Shown here piece by piece: positions 6,749 to 8,712 of a DNA stretch of 8,712 bases (its first letter is position 1; each line of letters starts with the position of its first letter). The notes beneath the pieces are model-generated. The model was not told the origin of the DNA, did not search any database, and was given only the letters and a program-made list of their open reading frames with translations. A program made the translations under genes and the position numbers. Origin of the DNA: SAR324 cluster bacterium (GTDB taxonomy: Bacteria > SAR324 > NAC60-12); the NCBI GenBank assembly GCA_022448705.1, contig JAKUUF010000055.1, positions 1 through 8,712 on the forward strand, written 5' to 3'.

Positions 6749-6926
6749 GAAATAGCATTTAATGCTGAAAAGGTGAGGAGAAATATGCAAACGATCTTAT
6801 CAGAATCAATCAAATTACTCAAAGAATTGAGATTAGCTTCCATTTCAGCTTGTACATGAATTAAAATCTGACCAAAATCTCCAAAGCATTTTTCTATAAA
6901 ATTCAAGAAAATAAAGGAGTAATAAT
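6749..6926. promoter_or_regulatory. Divergent intergenic region between the GspL-like gene and the small-ORF/transporter pair
   Basis: These 178 bp separate two divergently transcribed units and should contain promoters for both. I see only partial matches: TTGAGA at 6827-6832 and -10-like TAAAAT at 6862-6867 or TATAAA at 6895-6900, none with a partner at ideal 17-bp spacing. A short palindrome, GCATTTAATGC, lies at 6755-6765 just upstream of the gspL-like ATG. No precise promoter can be assigned. Confidence 0.35.
6914..6919 (+). promoter_or_regulatory. Strong Shine-Dalgarno of the 63-residue ORF
   Basis: AAGGAG lies 7 nt before the ATG at 6927. It is the clearest ribosome binding site in the window and supports translation of a gene too short to trust on length alone. 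Confidence 0.85.
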
Positions 6927-7118
6927 ATGGCTAAAATGGAGTTGGAGGTTGGGACGTGCCCCACTGGAATTTTGCTGGCTCTGAAGTCAGTTGAGGGCAG
7001 GATGCATCAGGTCACAGCCATTGAAATGACAAACGATGAAGCTCTGGAAATTTCAAATCTGATTCAGCAGAGAGTTAAAGAGAACCTGGATGCTCCCAAG
7101 CCTTCTGAAGTCAATTGA
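6927..7118 (+). CDS. Small protein of unknown function (63 residues)
   Basis: I do not recognise this protein. It begins MAKMELEVGTCPTGILLALK and ends in a Pro/Lys/Glu tail. It is probably cytoplasmic: there is no signal peptide or membrane segment. The N-terminal half (residues 3-33) alternates in a way that suggests beta strands (ELEVG, GILLALKSV, QVTAIEM); residues 35-54 (NDEALEISNLIQQRVKENL) look like an amphipathic helix. The single Cys11 lies in TCPTG. This could be a small two-strand-plus-helix fold, but no family is claimed. The strong AAGGAG site supports expression. The next gene, a UMF1-type transporter, begins 25 bp after its stop on the same strand, so the two are probably co-transcribed. 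Whether they work together is not shown by the sequence. Confidence 0.75.
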   Translation: MAKMELEVGTCPTGILLALKSVEGRMHQVTAIEMTNDEALEISNLIQQRVKENLDAPKPSEVN

Positions 7119-7143
7119 TTAATTCATACCCTAAATTAGAAAA

Positions 7144-8421
7144 ATGACGCCAGAAAACAAAGCAGTATGGAGCTGGACAATGTACGACTGGGCAAACTCT
7201 GCGTTTGCGACCACTGTTATGGCAGGATTTTTTCCTCTTTTCTTCAAAGCATATTGGGCTGATCCTGATTATCCCTCAGAGAGTACTTTTTATCTTGGTA
7301 TGGCAAACTCAATTGCATCCATAATTGTGGCCTTGTTTGCACCATTTCTCGGAGCAATAGCAGATCAAGGTACTGCAAAGAAAAAGTTCCTTTTTACTTT
7401 TGCTTATCTTGGAATTGTTATGACAGGAGGACTCTGGATTGTTGATAAGGGTTACTGGCAGATGGCTGTATTATTTTACGTTTTGGCAGCTTTAGGATTT
7501 TCAGGCAGTAATATTTTTTATGATTCCCTTCTACCTGGTGTGGCTTCAGAAAAAAAAGTTGATTATGTCTCATCTCTGGGATTCGGAATGGGTTATATAG
7601 GCGGAGGTATACTTTTCCTGCTTAATGTTATTATGTATCTCAAACCTGATTTTTTCGGGATCCCTGACGGAGCAACAGCAATTCGCCTTTCATTTGTAAC
7701 CGTGGCGGTATGGTGGGCTGTGTTTTCCATACCAGTAGCAATATGGGTGAAGGAACCAGAGATTCATGAAAGTGTTGGGATTGTTTCTGCAGTCAGTTTA
7801 GGCTGGAAGCAGTTAAAACAGACTTTTAAAGAAATACGACATTTGAAAGTGGTCGGCATCTTTCTTCTTGCTTACTGGTTTTATATTGACGGTGTGGACA
7901 CAATTGTAAAAATGGCAGTCGATTATGGAGTTACTTTAAAGTTTCCCGACAGCGCGCTGATTACTGCACTTCTGATGGTACAGTTCATTGCCTTCCCATG
8001 TGCGCTCTTGTTCAGTCTGCTGTCAAAAAAAATAGGTGTTAAACAATCTGTAATGGCTGGCATTATCGGTTACGGAATTATAACTTTCCTCGCTTATTTT
8101 ATGTCCCAGATGTGGCATTTATACACGCTCGCTGCTTTGGTGGGATTGTTTCAGGGTGGCATCCAGGCCCTCAGCCGCAGCCTGTATACACGTATAATTC
8201 CAAAAGAAAAGTCCGCAGAGTTTTTCGGTTTTTATAATATGTTAGGTAAATTTGCTGCAGTTATAGGACCTGCAATGATGGGTACAATTACTTTGATGAC
8301 TGGAAACATCCGCTACGGTATTATTTCGATCGTGCTGCTGTTCATTTTAGGAGGGTTTTTTCTGCTGAAAGTTAATATTGAAGAAGGATCTAGAATGGCG
8401 CGTGAATACCTGTCAAAATAA
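7144..8421 (+). CDS. UMF1-family (Atg22-like) major facilitator transporter
   Basis: A 425-residue inner-membrane protein, highly hydrophobic, with about 12 predicted membrane segments. Hallmarks of the bacterial UMF1/Atg22-like branch are present: MYDWANSAF in the first segment (13-21), the cytoplasmic loop GAIADQGTAKKK (70-81) equivalent to MFS motif A, YDSLLPGVA (126-134), GYIGGG (150-155), YWFYIDGVDTI (244-254), and QGGIQALSRSLYTRIIP (337-353) followed by SAEFFGFYNMLGKFAAVIGP (357-376). The length is typical and no break is seen. Yeast Atg22 exports amino acids from the vacuole; the substrate and direction of bacterial members are generally unknown, so none is assigned here. The start ATG directly precedes the family's N-terminal motif, but no Shine-Dalgarno is evident. 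Translation may depend on the small gene just upstream. Confidence 0.92.
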   Translation: MTPENKAVWSWTMYDWANSAFATTVMAGFFPLFFKAYWADPDYPSESTFYLGMANSIASIIVALFAPFLGAIADQGTAKKKFLFTFAYLGIVMTGGLWIVDKGYWQMAVLFYVLAALGFSGSNIFYDSLLPGVASEKKVDYVSSLGFGMGYIGGGILFLLNVIMYLKPDFFGIPDGATAIRLSFVTVAVWWAVFSIPVAIWVKEPEIHESVGIVSAVSLGWKQLKQTFKEIRHLKVVGIFLLAYWFYIDGVDTIVKMAVDYGVTLKFPDSALITALLMVQFIAFPCALLFSLLSKKIGVKQSVMAGIIGYGIITFLAYFMSQMWHLYTLAALVGLFQGGIQALSRSLYTRIIPKEKSAEFFGFYNMLGKFAAVIGPAMMGTITLMTGNIRYGIISIVLLFILGGFFLLKVNIEEGSRMAREYLSK

Positions 8422-8535
8422 TTTACTTTCTCAAACCAGCTCTGCCCTTTTTGAAAGCAAAAAAGAAGCTTCCCCTGAATCGACAGATATTTAACGAAGT
8501 TATTAAAATGAGCAAAAACAATGTCACAGGTACGC
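8422..8535. terminator. Convergent intergenic region; possible weak bidirectional terminator
   Basis: The transporter and the DAHP synthase-like gene converge here, so transcription of both should end in these 114 bp. The best hairpin is CTTTTT (8447-8452) with AAAAAG (8460-8465) around a 7-nt loop; it is almost all A/T. GAAGCTTC (8465-8472) is a palindrome followed on the minus strand by a T-run, but has no loop. Neither is a convincing intrinsic terminator. Confidence 0.25.
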
Positions 8536-8712
8536 TCAGTTTTCCTTCCAAAGAGCAACTCTTTTTTTATAAGCTTCACGGGAAATCATGGCATCCTGAA
8601 TGAATTCTGGAAGCTCGTTCAAAGTGAGCGCCTGCGGACCATCCACCAAGGCCTCTGTTGGAACTGGATGAAAATCAACCAGTACCATATTGGGCCCTGC
8701 AATTATTCCCTG
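8536..8712 (-). CDS. DAHP synthase-like enzyme, C-terminal part (partial)
   Basis: The minus strand is open from the window edge to a TGA whose complement is at 8536-8538, giving 58 residues. The sequence includes GPNMVLVDFHPVPTEAL (6-22) followed by VDGPQALTLNELPEF (23-37). This corresponds to the C-terminal (beta/alpha) barrel signature of 3-deoxy-7-phosphoheptulonate synthases, usually written VEVHPDPExALSDGPQxL, with the conserved His, Pro and Asp-Gly-Pro-Gln. DAHP synthase condenses phosphoenolpyruvate and erythrose 4-phosphate, the first step of the shikimate pathway that supplies chorismate to anthranilate synthase. The related KDO8P synthase (KdsA) is a less likely alternative because it lacks the DGPQ pattern at this position. 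The N-terminus, any regulatory domain and the upstream context are outside the window. Confidence 0.82.
   Translation of the reverse strand, partial: QGIIAGPNMVLVDFHPVPTEALVDGPQALTLNELPEFIQDAMISREAYKKRVALWKEN

Noticed and set aside
6749..6790. TTG at 6790 as the start of the GspL-like gene.
   Set aside because: It adds 14 non-conserved residues, lacks a ribosome site, and the ATG at 6748 directly begins the domain.
8313..8579. 88-residue minus-strand open frame across the transporter 3' end.
   Set aside because: It overlaps the transporter and the DAHP synthase-like gene; another frame of the same strand encodes the recognisable DAHP synthase end.

Overview
This window looks like chromosomal core and near-core DNA from a Gram-negative (diderm) bacterium with moderate to low G+C (roughly 40% by eye). 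The diderm inference rests on a GspL/PilM-type membrane-platform protein with a periplasmic domain and on a probable lipoprotein. The fused anthranilate synthase is of the type best known from Alphaproteobacteria. The remaining genes do not point clearly to that class, and a delta-like or deep-branching proteobacterial lineage is equally possible. Taxonomy stays open.

Left part, plus strand (1-3399): the 3' end of trpF (phosphoribosylanthranilate isomerase), then a full-length fused trpE-trpG gene, then a PLP-dependent threonine/serine dehydratase-like gene that starts on the last base of the trpEG stop codon. The tight spacing suggests one operon for tryptophan synthesis with an appended amino-acid dehydratase.

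Middle part, minus strand (3423-6748): read in the gene direction, this holds a long GspL-like protein (cytoplasmic actin-like domain, long linker, one membrane segment, coiled coil, periplasmic domain), a 312-bp AT-rich gap, a C4 zinc-ribbon coiled-coil protein of the COG1579 type, and a small probable lipoprotein that converges on the dehydratase gene. The GspL-like gene has no gspK or gspM neighbour. Its linker contains a rearranged in-frame 99-bp duplication.

Right part (6927-8712): a 63-residue protein of unknown function with a strong ribosome binding site, followed 25 bp later by a complete UMF1-family (Atg22-like) major facilitator transporter, both on the plus strand. The window ends with the C-terminal part of a DAHP synthase-like gene on the minus strand. 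DAHP synthase opens the shikimate pathway, so aromatic biosynthesis genes lie at both ends of the window. I see no CRISPR, transposase, integrase, tRNA or rRNA, and no clearly new multi-gene system. The most distinctive signals are the orphan, enlarged GspL-like protein with its shuffled repeat, the dehydratase coupled to trpEG, and the small unknown gene beside the transporter.
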